Of a DNA stretch of 64,000 nucleotides, positions 1 to 10,017 are shown one piece after another. Source of the DNA: Lepeophtheirus salmonis (Eukaryota > Arthropoda > Copepoda > Siphonostomatoida > Caligidae); contig NC_052137.2 of NCBI RefSeq assembly GCF_016086655.4, positions 18,205,041 to 18,269,040 on the forward strand. Direction: 5' to 3'. The notes beneath the pieces were generated by a model, which worked only from the letters and a program-made list of their open reading frames with translations, searched no databases and had not been told where the DNA came from. A program made the position numbers and the translations under genes. How positions within the stretch are numbered: the first letter of the stretch is position 1; every line of letters starts with the position of its first letter.

Positions 1-238
1 CGGGACCATTGTTTCCAAAAATGGTCACAAAGACAACTCATTTTTAGGCCAACCCTTTTACCATGGAATTCAGGAAGGGTTCCTAGAAGTCGAGTTAGAC
101 ATAGATGAGATGGAGTGATGGGTTCCCAATCTCTGGACTAGGAACTCAAAAAAGTAAGTGGTCGTTGATTTATCAATTGTAATGTACATTATATTAGTAT
201 ATATAGGGGAGACTGAGTAATTTGAGCAGTAGGGTAAG
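1..238. other. No recognisable gene or repeat
   Basis: The stretch is AT-rich sequence before the left arm of the inverted-repeat element. No coding similarity or terminal repeat could be seen. It may be unique flanking DNA. Confidence 0.4.
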
Positions 239-957
239 GTGAAATAGGTCATTTTGATGATTATATTTGCATTGAGGATTCAATATTATATTTGCATTGA
301 GGATTCAATATTATATTTGCAATTGTCATATATTAAAAATTATTATAGTAATTATAAATTTTATGTCCTACATTTATTTCTACGAGAGACAAAGGACTTA
401 CTTACAGATTACAGAAAGTTACGAAGATAAAACACATCAATTGATAGTAGGGGGGCCGGAGACAATTGCAATAATGTTTGCCTCATTGACTCGGAACTTT
501 TTTAACTTAGACATGTTCCAAATTTAACAAAAAGTACCGATATATATACGTCGAATAGGTGTGGCAAAAATAAATCAGTTAATAATCTTGTGTATCTCGC
601 GTCGTATAAGTGATTCTCACCTAACTCCTCCGTAACTAAGAGCTATTGAAGGTGAAGCAATTAATAACAAACTTTGCATCATAGAGGGCTCAATATGAAA
701 TCTGCGCCCTTTTTGGGTGACCCTGGAACCAAATGTCATTGTCATATCACTTTTTTTTCTTCAATGTTAACCGAAATAAACATGGTAATCCTGACAATTA
801 TAAAAATGTTTTGAAGGAGAGCACCTTAGCGGTCATGACGTTATATTAGATTAACTGCGAGCAGTGATAAGAGGAAGAAAATAATCTGAAACTTCATTCT
901 ATATTTCTCAAGGAATTACTTTGATATCAATCCTCAATCTATTCTGTGTTCAAATAA
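239..957 (+). repeat. Left arm of the inverted repeat
   Basis: The outer end reads GTGAAATAGGTCATTTTG and the inner end stops after TCTGTGTTCAAATA. A 25-base unit beginning near 270 is repeated in tandem and is absent from the right arm, so it arose after the arms formed. The segment from about 769 to 957 is M1-like. A 76-residue open frame inside the arm (297-527) has no recognisable similarity and is most likely chance. Confidence 0.75.
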
Positions 958-1383
958 GTGGAATGATCTTACGGTCTTTACTCACTTTCTTTACATATCT
1001 TTTTTAGTTGTATCCTTACAAGGAGTTATCCATTTATGATATTATCATATACTTTTTATTTCTTTGTCCTCCCTCTTTTTGTTTTTGTTGGTCATTGAAC
1101 CGATCCTTAAGAGCGCCCGTTATGGGGATCGGTCCCATTAAATTACAAAATCAACCATTTTAATTGAGTAATCACTAATTTAAATATTAAAAGTATTTAA
1201 CTTTAGAATGTGCCAAAGAATAGGCCTTATCAATGAATAAATTTCATAAATCCTCTGTTACTTGGTAATCCACCTCTAAGGGCTGGAATATCCTTTTAAT
1301 ATCTTGTATGTATCCTATTTGGTTCCATCTTTAATATCAATTCTAATTTTTTATATATAGAGTTGTATAAAATATGAACTACA

Positions 1384-1686
1384 TAGAACTACTTTTATTT
1401 ATTCAGTCGAGTCTTAGAACTGCTCCTATGGGTCCTCCAGAATTTTCAATGAAAATTCAATGGTTTATTAGGCCAAATAAGATATCTAGATTTACTTATT
1501 AAGATCATTCAACTTATCTTGCAAAAAAGTTTCTTTATTAATTAATTATAACATATATCATTTAACAAAAAAACACCTATGATGACGTCACAAAGGATCA
1601 ATTTACTTCCGTTCAGGACCGACTAGTGGGATTGGACTGAACGGGACTCCGGTCCTTGGTCTTAAATAACGACAGATACAATACTA
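1384..1686 (+). mobile_element. M4 MITE copy (GGTCC family)
   Basis: The copy aligns by eye along its whole length with the better preserved one at 29991-30328. Shared blocks are TTTATTTATTC near the left end, a central TGACGTCACAAAG, and a right end with TGGACTGAACGGGACTCCGG and a TAAATAA block. No coding capacity is visible. The 5' end is more diverged. Confidence 0.6.
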
Positions 1687-1689
1687 TTG

Positions 1690-1925
1690 GTCAAACTGAC
1701 AGTTTGAACTATAGCTGGGAGAAAAGAAGCTTAGCCGTTATGACGTTTCAGTTCACTAGCTCCATGCAGCCCTGAGAGGAAGTAAATAAACACAAATCTT
1801 ACTGATCATCTTGCAATAATATAAACAGGAAATACTCCGATATCGCTTTTAAATTACAATCTGAGTAAAACAAACAACTCTGCCACAAATCCTTAATCAT
1901 ACTCTTTGTCTTTCACACACAAGTA
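1690..1925 (+). mobile_element. M1 MITE fragment
   Basis: The sequence contains the M1 landmarks in order: AGCTTAGCCGTTATGACGTT, a GAGAGGAAGTAAATAAAC block and a TCTGCCACAAATCCT block. Both ends are missing or too diverged to place. It lies between the arms of the foldback element. Confidence 0.5.
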
Positions 1926-2352
1926 ATCACTTTATGCTTATATATTCTCTCTTTAAGAAGAAAATAATAATGATTGCATTTTGGAAAGTATAAAAATATT
2001 TCCATTATCATATATATTACTTACATCTTTGCTTATAATGTAATATATTGTAAGAAAAATATCAATAATTTTTTTAATCAACTTTTCTTTGAGATATTGA
2101 ATGAAAATTGATTTTAAGAGATAATGATAATGCAGTCATTTTTTCGTTGTTTTTCCTGTAACTGATATCATTTGAAGGATTGATTTCTATGGATAGGGTC
2201 GAAAATCCTAGGCAATTGTCGTGTGTGAAAAGCTGTTATTGTTATACTTTCATTCTTGAGCAGAGAACATACAAAGTGTATGCAAAGGTGTGTGTGCACA
2301 TGAGTAAGGAAGAGTAACACGGATAATTGATTGGGAATTGATGTGTGTAAAT

Positions 2353-3031
2353 CCTATTTGAACACAGAATAGATTGAGGATTGATATCAAAGTAATTCCT
2401 TGAGAAATATAGAATAAAGTTTCAGATTATTTTCTTCCTCTTATCACTGCTCGCAGTTAATCTAATATAACGTCATGACCGCTAAGGTGCTCTCCTTCAA
2501 AACATTTTTATAATTGTCAGGATTACCATGTTTATTTCGGTTAACATTGAAGAAAAAAAAAAGTGATATGACAATGACATTTGGTTCCAGGGTCACCCAA
2601 AAAGGGCGCAGATTTCATATTGAGCCCTGGATGATGCAAAGTTTGTTATTAATTGCTTCTCCTTGTCAGAACATCTCCGCTTTCAATAGCTCTTAGGTGA
2701 GAAGCACTTATACGACGCGAGATACACAGGGAAAAATAACAGATTTATTTTTGCCACACCTATTCGACATATATATATCGGTACGTTTTGTTAAATTTGG
2801 AACATGTCTAAGTTAAAAAAGTTCCGAGTCAATGAGGCAAACATTATTGCAATTGTCTCCGGCCCCCCTACTATCAATTGATGTGTTTTATCTTCGTAAC
2901 TTTCTGTAATCTGTAAGTAAGTCGTTTGTCTCTCGTAGAAATAAATGTAGGACATAAAATTTGTAATTACTACAATAATTTTTAATATATGACAATTGCA
3001 AATATAATCATCAAAATGACCTATTTTTCAC
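2353..3031 (-). repeat. Right arm of the inverted repeat
   Basis: This is the reverse complement of 239-957, with the inner end at TATTTGAACACAGAATAG and the outer end at CTATTTTTCAC. It lacks the 25-base tandem duplication found in the left arm. The open frame at 2514-2696 is a by-product of the repeat. Confidence 0.75.
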
Positions 3032-3189
3032 AAACGAAAGATTTATTGGGACAAAACTATAACTAGAGTGGGGACTCAAAACATGCACTAGCATGACATA
3101 ATTACAAATTAATATGAAATTAAGAAAAAAGAACTGGATACCAATTTTTTGTATGTTTATATATATTTAGTTATTTTTTTTATTCATTA

Positions 3190-3515
3190 TGCCCTCCTTC
3201 ACAAGTAATAACAGTCTCAACAAGCCGGTCAACAGATTGGAGGCTCTTGACGTTATCTATTGCATTATGGAAGCTTGAAGCGAATCCAAATTTGAATGGC
3301 AGGTGTGGCATACATTATTCTTTAAGATGTCCAAAACTCCAAAGAGTTGAAGTCAGGGATATTGTTGCTGCAAAAGTCGTGGTTCTTCTTGGTTTTATGG
3401 GGCTGTAATGCACTTATTGATGTTATACGTAGTCCGGATGGAGATACCAATGGTCTCTGTTGCCTTCTCAGTATTGACACCAGCCTGGAGGAATTCACAA
3501 ATGCGTTGCCTTTAT
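3190..3515 (-). pseudogene. Tc1-like transposase relic, internally deleted
   Basis: Read on the minus strand, about 3400-3512 is open and encodes a helix-turn-helix start typical of Tc1-like transposases. Residues QRICEFLQAGVNTEKATETI can be read, followed by a GISIRTTYNI-type recognition helix. The stretch at 3190-3400 then encodes degraded C-terminal sequence with a DFNSLEFW-like block. That block corresponds to the family's DLNPLDFxxW motif, next to the last catalytic region. Most of the catalytic domain is missing and stops interrupt the frame, so it is a dead, internally deleted copy. The family call rests on pattern recognition only. Confidence 0.6.
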
Positions 3516-4062
3516 TTTGTTATAGAGACGTGGGATGAAAACAAAACTATTTATTTTTTTAAATTATTGGATATTTGATTTCAATCCATAAAGTTCAATA
3601 AAAACCCTCCAGTAACCTAAATATGATTTAAAAATATTAGGCTGTAGGCATTTAGAAAGTACATAAATACTTTTTAAAATTTCTCTATTTCTTGATTTTT
3701 GTAACGACTGTTTTTCAACTTATACCCATGTAGATTTCAAATGATGTCTCTTTCAAAGTCTCAAATGATTCTGTCTATATACAATGTGATCCAAACACGA
3801 TTTATTTGTCAGAGATCAATGATGAATCAGTCTATTGGGTTAAATGAACTTTAGCGTCATTTAATTTATACTTTCCGTTCTTTGTTGAGTACCTGAATGG
3901 AAAATATCAATAAACGGTGTTCATTTAGCCATTCATTGCGTCGCCCTTTTTATATTCTTCTCCATACTTACTAATATTTTGCCGATTTTTTCCCTCTAAT
4001 ATCAGCTGGTAGAGCAATAAAAACAAAGCATCCTTATGGAGCAAACTTTTTCATCAGACAAA

Positions 4063-4255
4063 TGAGATGGAGAGCAAAATAAATCATGTTAAAGGACTTC
4101 TTGAAGCGGGAATGAGTCCTCCGCTCCAATGGTATCATTACTAGGAGGAAAATGCTAAAGTCGACAAGAAGAACATTAAAAAGAAGCCTAGAAGCCATAA
4201 GGCTTACGTGAGAAGACCTACAATACTATCAGGGATAGGATCGAGGCCACTGTGA
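4063..4255 (+). pseudogene. Tc1-like transposase N-terminal fragment
   Basis: The plus strand reads MESKINHVKGLLEAGMSPP, then a stop at about 4141-4143. It continues in the same frame with a basic linker ending KKKPRSHKAYVRRP. This layout (short helical start, recognition helix, lysine/arginine-rich linker with PR-x-H) is that of the DNA-binding half of Tc1-like transposases. No catalytic part follows. The fragment is non-functional as it stands. Confidence 0.5.
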
Positions 4256-5935
4256 CAACTTTGGTTTTTAAGTATTTATATAAAGTAAAACAATTATATA
4301 ATGTCTCATTATCTGACTACTTCTACTTTTTGAGAATCTTGATAAAGTTCAGGAACAGGGACACAGTTTGGACAACTTTTACTCCATGATCAAAGCTACG
4401 CTAAGTGACAAAATGACGACCGAATGATTAAATCTGTAGATATTTAACTATTAGCTACGAAAATACTTTTTTGGTGGCCAGGGGTTGTCAATGATATCAT
4501 GAATAACTCTATCATTAACGACAAAACCTTCATGAATTCAAAAAGCGAATTATGGAAAGTGAGGAAATAAATATATAGTTCAGAATAAACAAATGATTAA
4601 GTGACGTCAAAGTTTTGTCCTAACTTTTCCTCATATTTATACAAAATAAATCCCGTTGTCGACGTTTTGTTTAAAATAATAAATGAATGAACAGAAAAAG
4701 TATACACGGGGAAAAAATAACGACTGAGGTTCAGAACAGAAACTTTTCAGATAATAACGCATAAACGAAATAGGTAAGTGTTAACGGGTACAAAGCAGGG
4801 TTATACTTAATTAGTTATTACTTATCTATCAATGCTGCCCAACTCTAAAGGGAAGAGAGGACCCTGATATTATTTAGTTCACCCAGTGTCAGTGCCAGGA
4901 TTTTTCTACGAACGGTTTTTTAATATTTATTTTTCAAATTTTCCAACTGCCATTACTTTTTATTCAACTTTAGTGAAAGGTGTTTTTTTTGTTCATTTGA
5001 GGTAATGGATTTGCAACTAGTATTCCGGTTTTAATCATTACATATTTCAAAAATATATTGATATATAAATAATTTAGCTTCCAATATAACTATTTTAGCT
5101 TGATATCAAGTAACATCTGTTTTTATTTATTTTTTAGAACAACTAAAACATATCGGCATATTAGTTTTTATTTCGAATTATTTTATTAATTCTTTAAGTA
5201 ACTCTAGAATTTAGTAAGACTTGTCGATAGACATGTGAAGTTCTCCCATCAATTTGGCCATTATAATTAAAATAATTAGAAAAGTCTTCCTCCATAATGA
5301 ATATACATGCACTAAGATTAACTCGCTAATCCTTTTCATTTACCTAATTCCCTTTTTTTAATTCGTATTCAATATACGTTCCCCTTTTTTCTCGTTAGAA
5401 CTTTTTTTTTTATACATTTTCAATTTTTTGGTGCATCTTAGAATCGAGAACCCATGCCTTAAAAAACTTATGGGTGCAGTGAATCAATCTTGTTTTATGA
5501 AAAAAACTTCAGAGCCCAGGAATTTGGTCTAATCCGAATGGAAATAACATTAGTTTTAGTAATTTTTATAAGAATAATTATAATTTAGTCTGGTCCTCTG
5601 GGTGGGAATATGCCTAATAATTAGCAACTTTGGCTGATTACTATCAAACTACCTATAATTGGACGTGATAGAGTCTATAATAACTGATTCTAGGACTTTC
5701 GGATGAAGTTACAAGTGCTTTAATTTATGTACCCTTAAAAATTGAGTGTAAAAATCAAAATCAAAAGTCCATACAGTATATATTGTATCAGCAATCTTCG
5801 ATAGGCTATAAATAAAATTAAAAGCAATACACAAAAGGATTATTTTTATGCAAAGGCAGGGATATTTAGTAATTTATAAATAATAATTTGTCACTGTCTG
5901 TCAACAACACTTGACTCATTAATAAATATGTAAAA
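4256..5935. other. AT-rich stretch without recognisable genes
   Basis: Only short frames, A/T runs and scattered repeats-like tracts are present. No coding similarity, terminal repeat or RNA gene was recognised on either strand. Confidence 0.4.
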
Positions 5936-6930
5936 TACTTAACGAAAACGAAAGTAAGCCTGAATGATTTTTCTAAAAATCAAGTGTGGATTGCATTTCT
6001 ATTCTTTAATTAATTATTCTTAATTTTTTTTCGCAAATCTGTTTTATTAATCCTTTGGAAGCCCCGCCCCAAATATACTTTTTTTCTATTTAATTAAAAA
6101 AAAGTTTAATTGCAAAAAAATGCTCAAAAAATAAATAAAAGATGCAGAATTATATATATTAAAAATATTTAAAGGCGAATCATCAACTCAATTTTATTAT
6201 GTAATCCACATTAAATATTTTAAAACTTACTTCAATTTATCTTAATAAAGACATATTTTCTTGAGAATAAGAAAACTATTAGGTCACTTTTGTTTTTGAG
6301 AATAAGTCGCAGTTTCTGGGAAACTAGAGGGTTGAACAGGACTCTTCATATTAAACCATCCATTAAAACCTCTTGCAATTCAGAAGAGGAAAGAGATAAA
6401 TCGAGGAATTTCATTTTCGAATCCAATTTACGGAGCTCCCGTTTTTTATCTCAAAAACTTTGAGATCCTTACTACTCCCGGCTTTAGGCTTTAATGAGGG
6501 TATGAGATGGAATTTTTTAGTTGAATCAACAAGAACTGCCCTTTCTACATTTTCCAAATATTTAAATTTGTCGAGCCTTCCTTGAATTTGAACGTCAAAC
6601 ATTTCCCAAAAGCCTTAAAAATCAAAAATTGTCCTCTCTTTGGACTTTAAGTAACAAAATTCAACGTCACAATTAAAGATTAAAAAAATGTCTTATATGA
6701 AAGGCCATATCAGGGCTAAAATAAGTATCTTAGATCAAATAAAAGTTTTAAAATATAGTTTAAATTCTTGGGTATATTAATCCGTCCTACAAATATGAAT
6801 ATATAGCCTATAATTGACCAAAATATGTTCATGAATTGTTAAGGCGGATGTTTATATGAAGTAAAAAAAATTATTAAGACTTTCTCCTTTGCTTGAGTTG
6901 CGTTCAAAATTGTTTCTATGGTCACATATC
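5936..6930 (+). mobile_element. M2 family element, copy A
   Basis: The left part (about 5948-6465) is closely repeated at 8941-9440, starting AAAGTAAGCCTGAAT in both. The right part has the family block GGCCATATCAGGGC (about 6703) and ends with TTCAAAATTGTTTCTATGGT. Between them at 6411-6602 the minus strand has a 63-residue open frame that copy D lacks. This may be a captured host fragment. I do not recognise its product (start MFDVQIQGRLDKFKYLENVE). Confidence 0.55.
6411..6602 (-). CDS. Small open frame inside M2 copy A, unknown
   Basis: The frame starts with ATG and encodes 63 residues, moderately charged, with no membrane segment or signal peptide. No known domain was recognised. Its codon composition looks less AT-biased than the flanks (for example the stretch LIPSLKPKAGSSKDLKVFEI), so it may be a fragment of a real gene carried by the element. 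It is equally possible that it is a chance frame. No neighbouring exon or promoter supports expression. Confidence 0.2.
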   Translation of the reverse strand: MFDVQIQGRLDKFKYLENVERAVLVDSTKKFHLIPSLKPKAGSSKDLKVFEIKNGSSVNWIRK

Positions 6931-7632
6931 ATATATGTCTAACTAAACGTTCTCGGGTAATTTCCTTAATGATATACAAGTACTTTAAAATTTAATAAAG
7001 AAAAGATAAATTGTAAAGTAGTCCTATAAGATCAAAAATTAATCTAAATAAATTAAATATGTATTGCAAGGTTTTTTTATAAGTGCTTCGTTGTGCATTG
7101 TTTTTATCAATGCACCAAGTACATGCTTTAAACTGTAGCGTATATCGTTTAACACTTTATCTCAAGTAAATATTCTATATCATCTATTCAACTTTTCATT
7201 TAATGAATTACATCGAACAAGATAATTTCATAGTGTATATTTATTTTTCTAAGAGAGACTGCATATCAAGCCTACAGCCATTGAGATCATCAAGAGAATC
7301 AAATTGAAATTAAAAAGGATTTAATATTGAAACTAAATAAGCTATTAAGCCATTAAAGTTGTATATCATAAAACTTTTTATGCTGATACACAAAGTTTTG
7401 TTAACTATTGTTAGTAGGAAAAATTCAAATCACGTCATACTACATTCCATATTTAGAAACACACATGACGTCATCTACAACGTATCTATAAATAAGGCCA
7501 AGCAAATTTTAAATGTGAGCGATGTAGACCAAACTTCATTTAAAAACATAATTATTTGGTCCAACAAAAATGATAAATATCTTATAGGAGGATGGTTTGA
7601 AAAGTCCATATAAAGTCTGAGAGATTGCATTA
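6931..7632. other. Intervening AT-rich DNA with one weak open frame
   Basis: No gene is recognised. A frame at 7359-7613 (plus, opening on TTG rather than ATG) encodes 84 residues ending GGWFEKSI. It has no recognisable domain and is not called as a gene. Confidence 0.3.
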
Positions 7633-7782
7633 CTGGTGCGTATCGAGGTTATGCTTAGTTAGTAGCATCCCTTGGAAGACCACACACCAACTTTTAGACC
7701 AATCAGTTCATTTCTTTCTGTTAAGCATTTGTTTGAATGGAAAAAGTGGAGTGATTTAAAAAAAAATGGGCGGAAAATAAGT

Positions 7783-8053
7783 TCGTGCGTTGATTAAACA
7801 TTACTTTATGAAAGTCAAAATTCCTCAAGAAACTGAATAAAGCTTCATCAACATAATGGGAATCCTGCACCTTCGATTAGAACAGTTTAAAGTGCTTTCA
7901 AATTTTTTGGAGTGGCCATATAGGCATATGTGACGTTGAACATTCTGGACGCACTATTGAGGTTACTACTCCAGAATTCATTGATATAATCTATAATATA
8001 GTGATGGTTGACGGAAGATTGAAGGTGCATGAGATTGCTAGTGCTGTGGACAC
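7783..8053 (+). pseudogene. Mariner transposase N-terminal part, decayed
   Basis: Readable pieces in shifting frames are VRALIKHYFMK near 7783 and VTTPEFIDIIYNIVMVDGR with KVHEIASAV near 7960-8045. These match the paired helix-turn-helix region and linker of mariner transposases, where the EIA-x-xVGIS helix would follow. Several stops and frameshifts are present. The sequence switches abruptly to the opposite-strand half at about 8055-8068. Confidence 0.6.
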
Positions 8054-8067
8054 CCTATTGGAACCCT

Positions 8068-8268
8068 ATATCCATTAATTTGGCGACCATAACTGCTGAG
8101 GTGTGAGCTGGTACATTGCTGTGATCGAAAATGACTTTTTTATGGGCCAATCGTGGGCGTTTTTCTTGTTGCTCGATTTGGTTGCGAATCCAAAAGACAG
8201 TCGCCAGAATCTTTCCAGCCGATTCCTCGTTTCAAACGAATACCAAACCGAAATAAATAGACCAATCT
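8068..8268 (-). pseudogene. Mariner transposase catalytic part, decayed
   Basis: On the minus strand one frame reads AGKILATVFW, then about ten residues later EKRPRLAHKKVIFDHSN, VPAHTSAVMVAKLMDIGF. This is the mariner catalytic region around the second aspartate, normally within a xFHxDNAPxHTS motif. Here it has diverged to FDHSNVPAHTS. About 40 residues that normally separate VFW from the EKRP segment are absent. The two overlapping 68- and 73-residue frames at this place are shadows of this sequence. Confidence 0.65.
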
Positions 8269-8337
8269 GGCTGAAAGTTGGTGTGTGTTCTTCCAAGAGA
8301 TATTACTAACTAAATGTAACCTTGATACGCGTCAGTA

Positions 8338-8640
8338 ATCCCATCTATAGCACTTATTCATCAAACAACCTTCGTTCCAGTAAAAGATTTACAGATCGAT
8401 ATAATAGTCGACTCTTTACGATTTCCATCCTAAGGGAGGTTTGAATTTGTCTTCCTATTTTTTTTTCCAGTCTTGCTGCCCTCTAAAATATGTATGCTTA
8501 ATATGTATATGTAAAAAAGGACCATTATACAATAACATATGCATACTTAATATGCATGCATTTAATGAATTTGTACAAGTGCAATTATCCCTTTCTACGT
8601 ATTCATACTTTTTACATGGATGACTAATGCAGGTACAATA
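8338..8640. other. No recognisable gene
   Basis: Sequence between the mariner element and an M5 end. Nothing was recognised beyond a short frame at 8441-8623 that looks like chance. Confidence 0.35.
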
Positions 8641-8687
8641 AATATTAGGGTGGCTCGAAAAATCAATGTTATATTTTTACTTGTCTC

Positions 8688-9612
8688 CAGAGGCGTCGAC
8701 AGGATGTGGGCTGGAACAGTTGTAGCCCAAACCCAATTAAGGAATTTTTGCTTTTAACTTGAAATTTTTTTCTGAAAAATTAAATTTTTTTGAGCACCTG
8801 TAAATTTTTGAAATTTTTTTGAAAATGGTAATAGGTTATTAAAATTTTTTTGTCACTAGTTGGGGATTTTGAAATTTTTTCGAAAAAAATTATTTTTGTA
8901 ATTTTTTTGCTTAAAAATTTAATTTTCTGTGTATAGCTAACACGAAAGTAAGCCTGAATTGTTTTTATCAAAATCGAGCATGGATTGCATTTGTATTCTT
9001 CAATTAATGATCGTCAATTTTATTAATCCTTTGGTGGTCCCTCAAATTGTACTTTTTTTCATTATAAAAAAAGTTTATTCACATAAAAATGCTCAAAAAA
9101 TAAATAAAAGATGCAGATTTATATATATTAAAAATATTTAAAGGTGAATCATCAACTCAACCTTATTGTTAATCTCCATTAAATATATTAAAATTTACTT
9201 CAATTTATCTTAATTAAGACATGTTTTCCTGAGAATAAGAAAATTATTAAATCACTTTTATTTTTTAGAACAAGGCGCCAATATTGGGGAACTAACGGGT
9301 TGAACAGGACTCTTTGTATTAAACCCTCAATTAAAAGCTCTTCCATACTGGAACTTGCAATTCAGAAGAAGAAAGAGATAAATCGAGGAATTTCATTTTT
9401 GGATCTAATTTACTGAGCTCCTGTTTTTTGGCTGAAAAATAATCCTTAAATTTTTTATTCCTAAAAATTAAATTTTTTGTGAATAGGAATTGATTTTTTT
9501 TTTCCGAAAGAATTCAAATTCTTGTGAATAGCTGTCGAGTATTTTCAACTTTTCAATTTTCATCCCCCCCCCCTCCAAATATAATTCTTATTCTACAGAT
9601 GCCCTGTAAGAG
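8688..9612 (+). mobile_element. M3 hAT-like MITE interrupted by M2
   Basis: The left end reads CAGAGGCGTCGACAGGATG. The body is the family's typical AAATTTTTTGAAA-type low-complexity sequence, and the right end is a C-run followed by CTACAGATGCCCTG. Positions 8941-9440 are a partial M2 copy. The M3-like sequence stops before it and resumes after it, so M2 inserted later. An M5-type end (TTAGGGTGGCTC, about 8645) lies just outside. Confidence 0.55.
8941..9440 (+). mobile_element. M2 family element, copy B (truncated)
   Basis: This copy matches 5948-6465 of copy A over about 500 bases. Shared blocks include GAAAGTAAGCCTGAAT, AAATAAATAAAAGATGCAGA, GGGTTGAACAGGACTCTT and AAATCGAGGAATTTCATTTT. 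The right part of the family is missing. It sits inside an M3 element, which dates it as younger than that M3 insertion. Confidence 0.6.
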
Positions 9613-10015
9613 TCAAGTACCAACATTGAATGTATCTTAAAATGTACCTTCACAATTATAATCCGGGTAAGAGAGTGAAAATAAAAACGTGGATTGTTTA
9701 ATTATATACACTAACAGCCACCTCACTGTACATATTGTATTAAAAAATGGATCAAATATTTCTTTTCTCTGGGCCTTGATGTAGCTTTTAAAGATCTTAT
9801 TTTTTATCTATATGATGGTGGATATTCTTTTTCCTGACTTACAAATAGTTGCCTCGTGATTAATTACATTGTCTCTTTTTGATATATATTAAAAAAAAAA
9901 AAGCATAGAAATAATTAGGGGAATAATTATATAATACTTTTTTTTAAAACATAAAACAGAAAAAAAAGTTTTTATATAAAAGCGAATTCATCAACGTATT
10001 CGGTGATTTTTATAT
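9613..10015. other. AT-rich spacer
   Basis: Long A runs (for example near 9889-9902) and no recognisable coding sequence or terminal repeat. Confidence 0.35.
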
Positions 10016-10017
10016 GT

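Larger units (their letters stand above)
239..3031. mobile_element. Long inverted-repeat (foldback-like) element
   Basis: Two arms of roughly 0.7 kb are inverted copies of each other. Positions 239-957 match the reverse complement of 2353-3031 almost base for base, apart from small indels and a local 25-base duplication near 270-320. The 1.4 kb between the arms holds an M4 copy (1384-1686) and an M1 fragment (about 1690-1925) but no transposase. Each arm itself ends internally in an M1-type segment. The unit could be a foldback transposon or the product of an inverted duplication. The high similarity of the arms suggests it is fairly recent. No target duplication was identified with certainty. 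Confidence 0.75.
7633..8335. mobile_element. Rearranged mariner element with intact ends
   Basis: The ends are inverted repeats of at least 70 bases. The left reads CTGGTGCGTATCGAGG and the reverse complement of the right reads CTGACGCGTATCAAGG. Similarity continues through TTAGTTAGTA and ACACACCAACTTT. TA dinucleotides flank both ends (7631-7632 and 8336-8337), as expected for mariner. Inside, the left half codes for the N-terminal part of a mariner transposase on the plus strand, and the right half for the catalytic part on the minus strand. The element is therefore two partial copies joined head to head, not a simple internal deletion. Confidence 0.75.

Noticed and set aside
8075..8309. 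Overlapping 68- and 73-residue frames on opposite strands
   Set aside because: Both are shadows of the minus-strand mariner catalytic segment read in another frame.
9565..9575. C and G homopolymer runs (also near 23562, 43121, 58242, 62351, 62550) as regulatory sites
   Set aside because: Some lie inside M3 ends and the others have no context; run lengths may also be unreliable.
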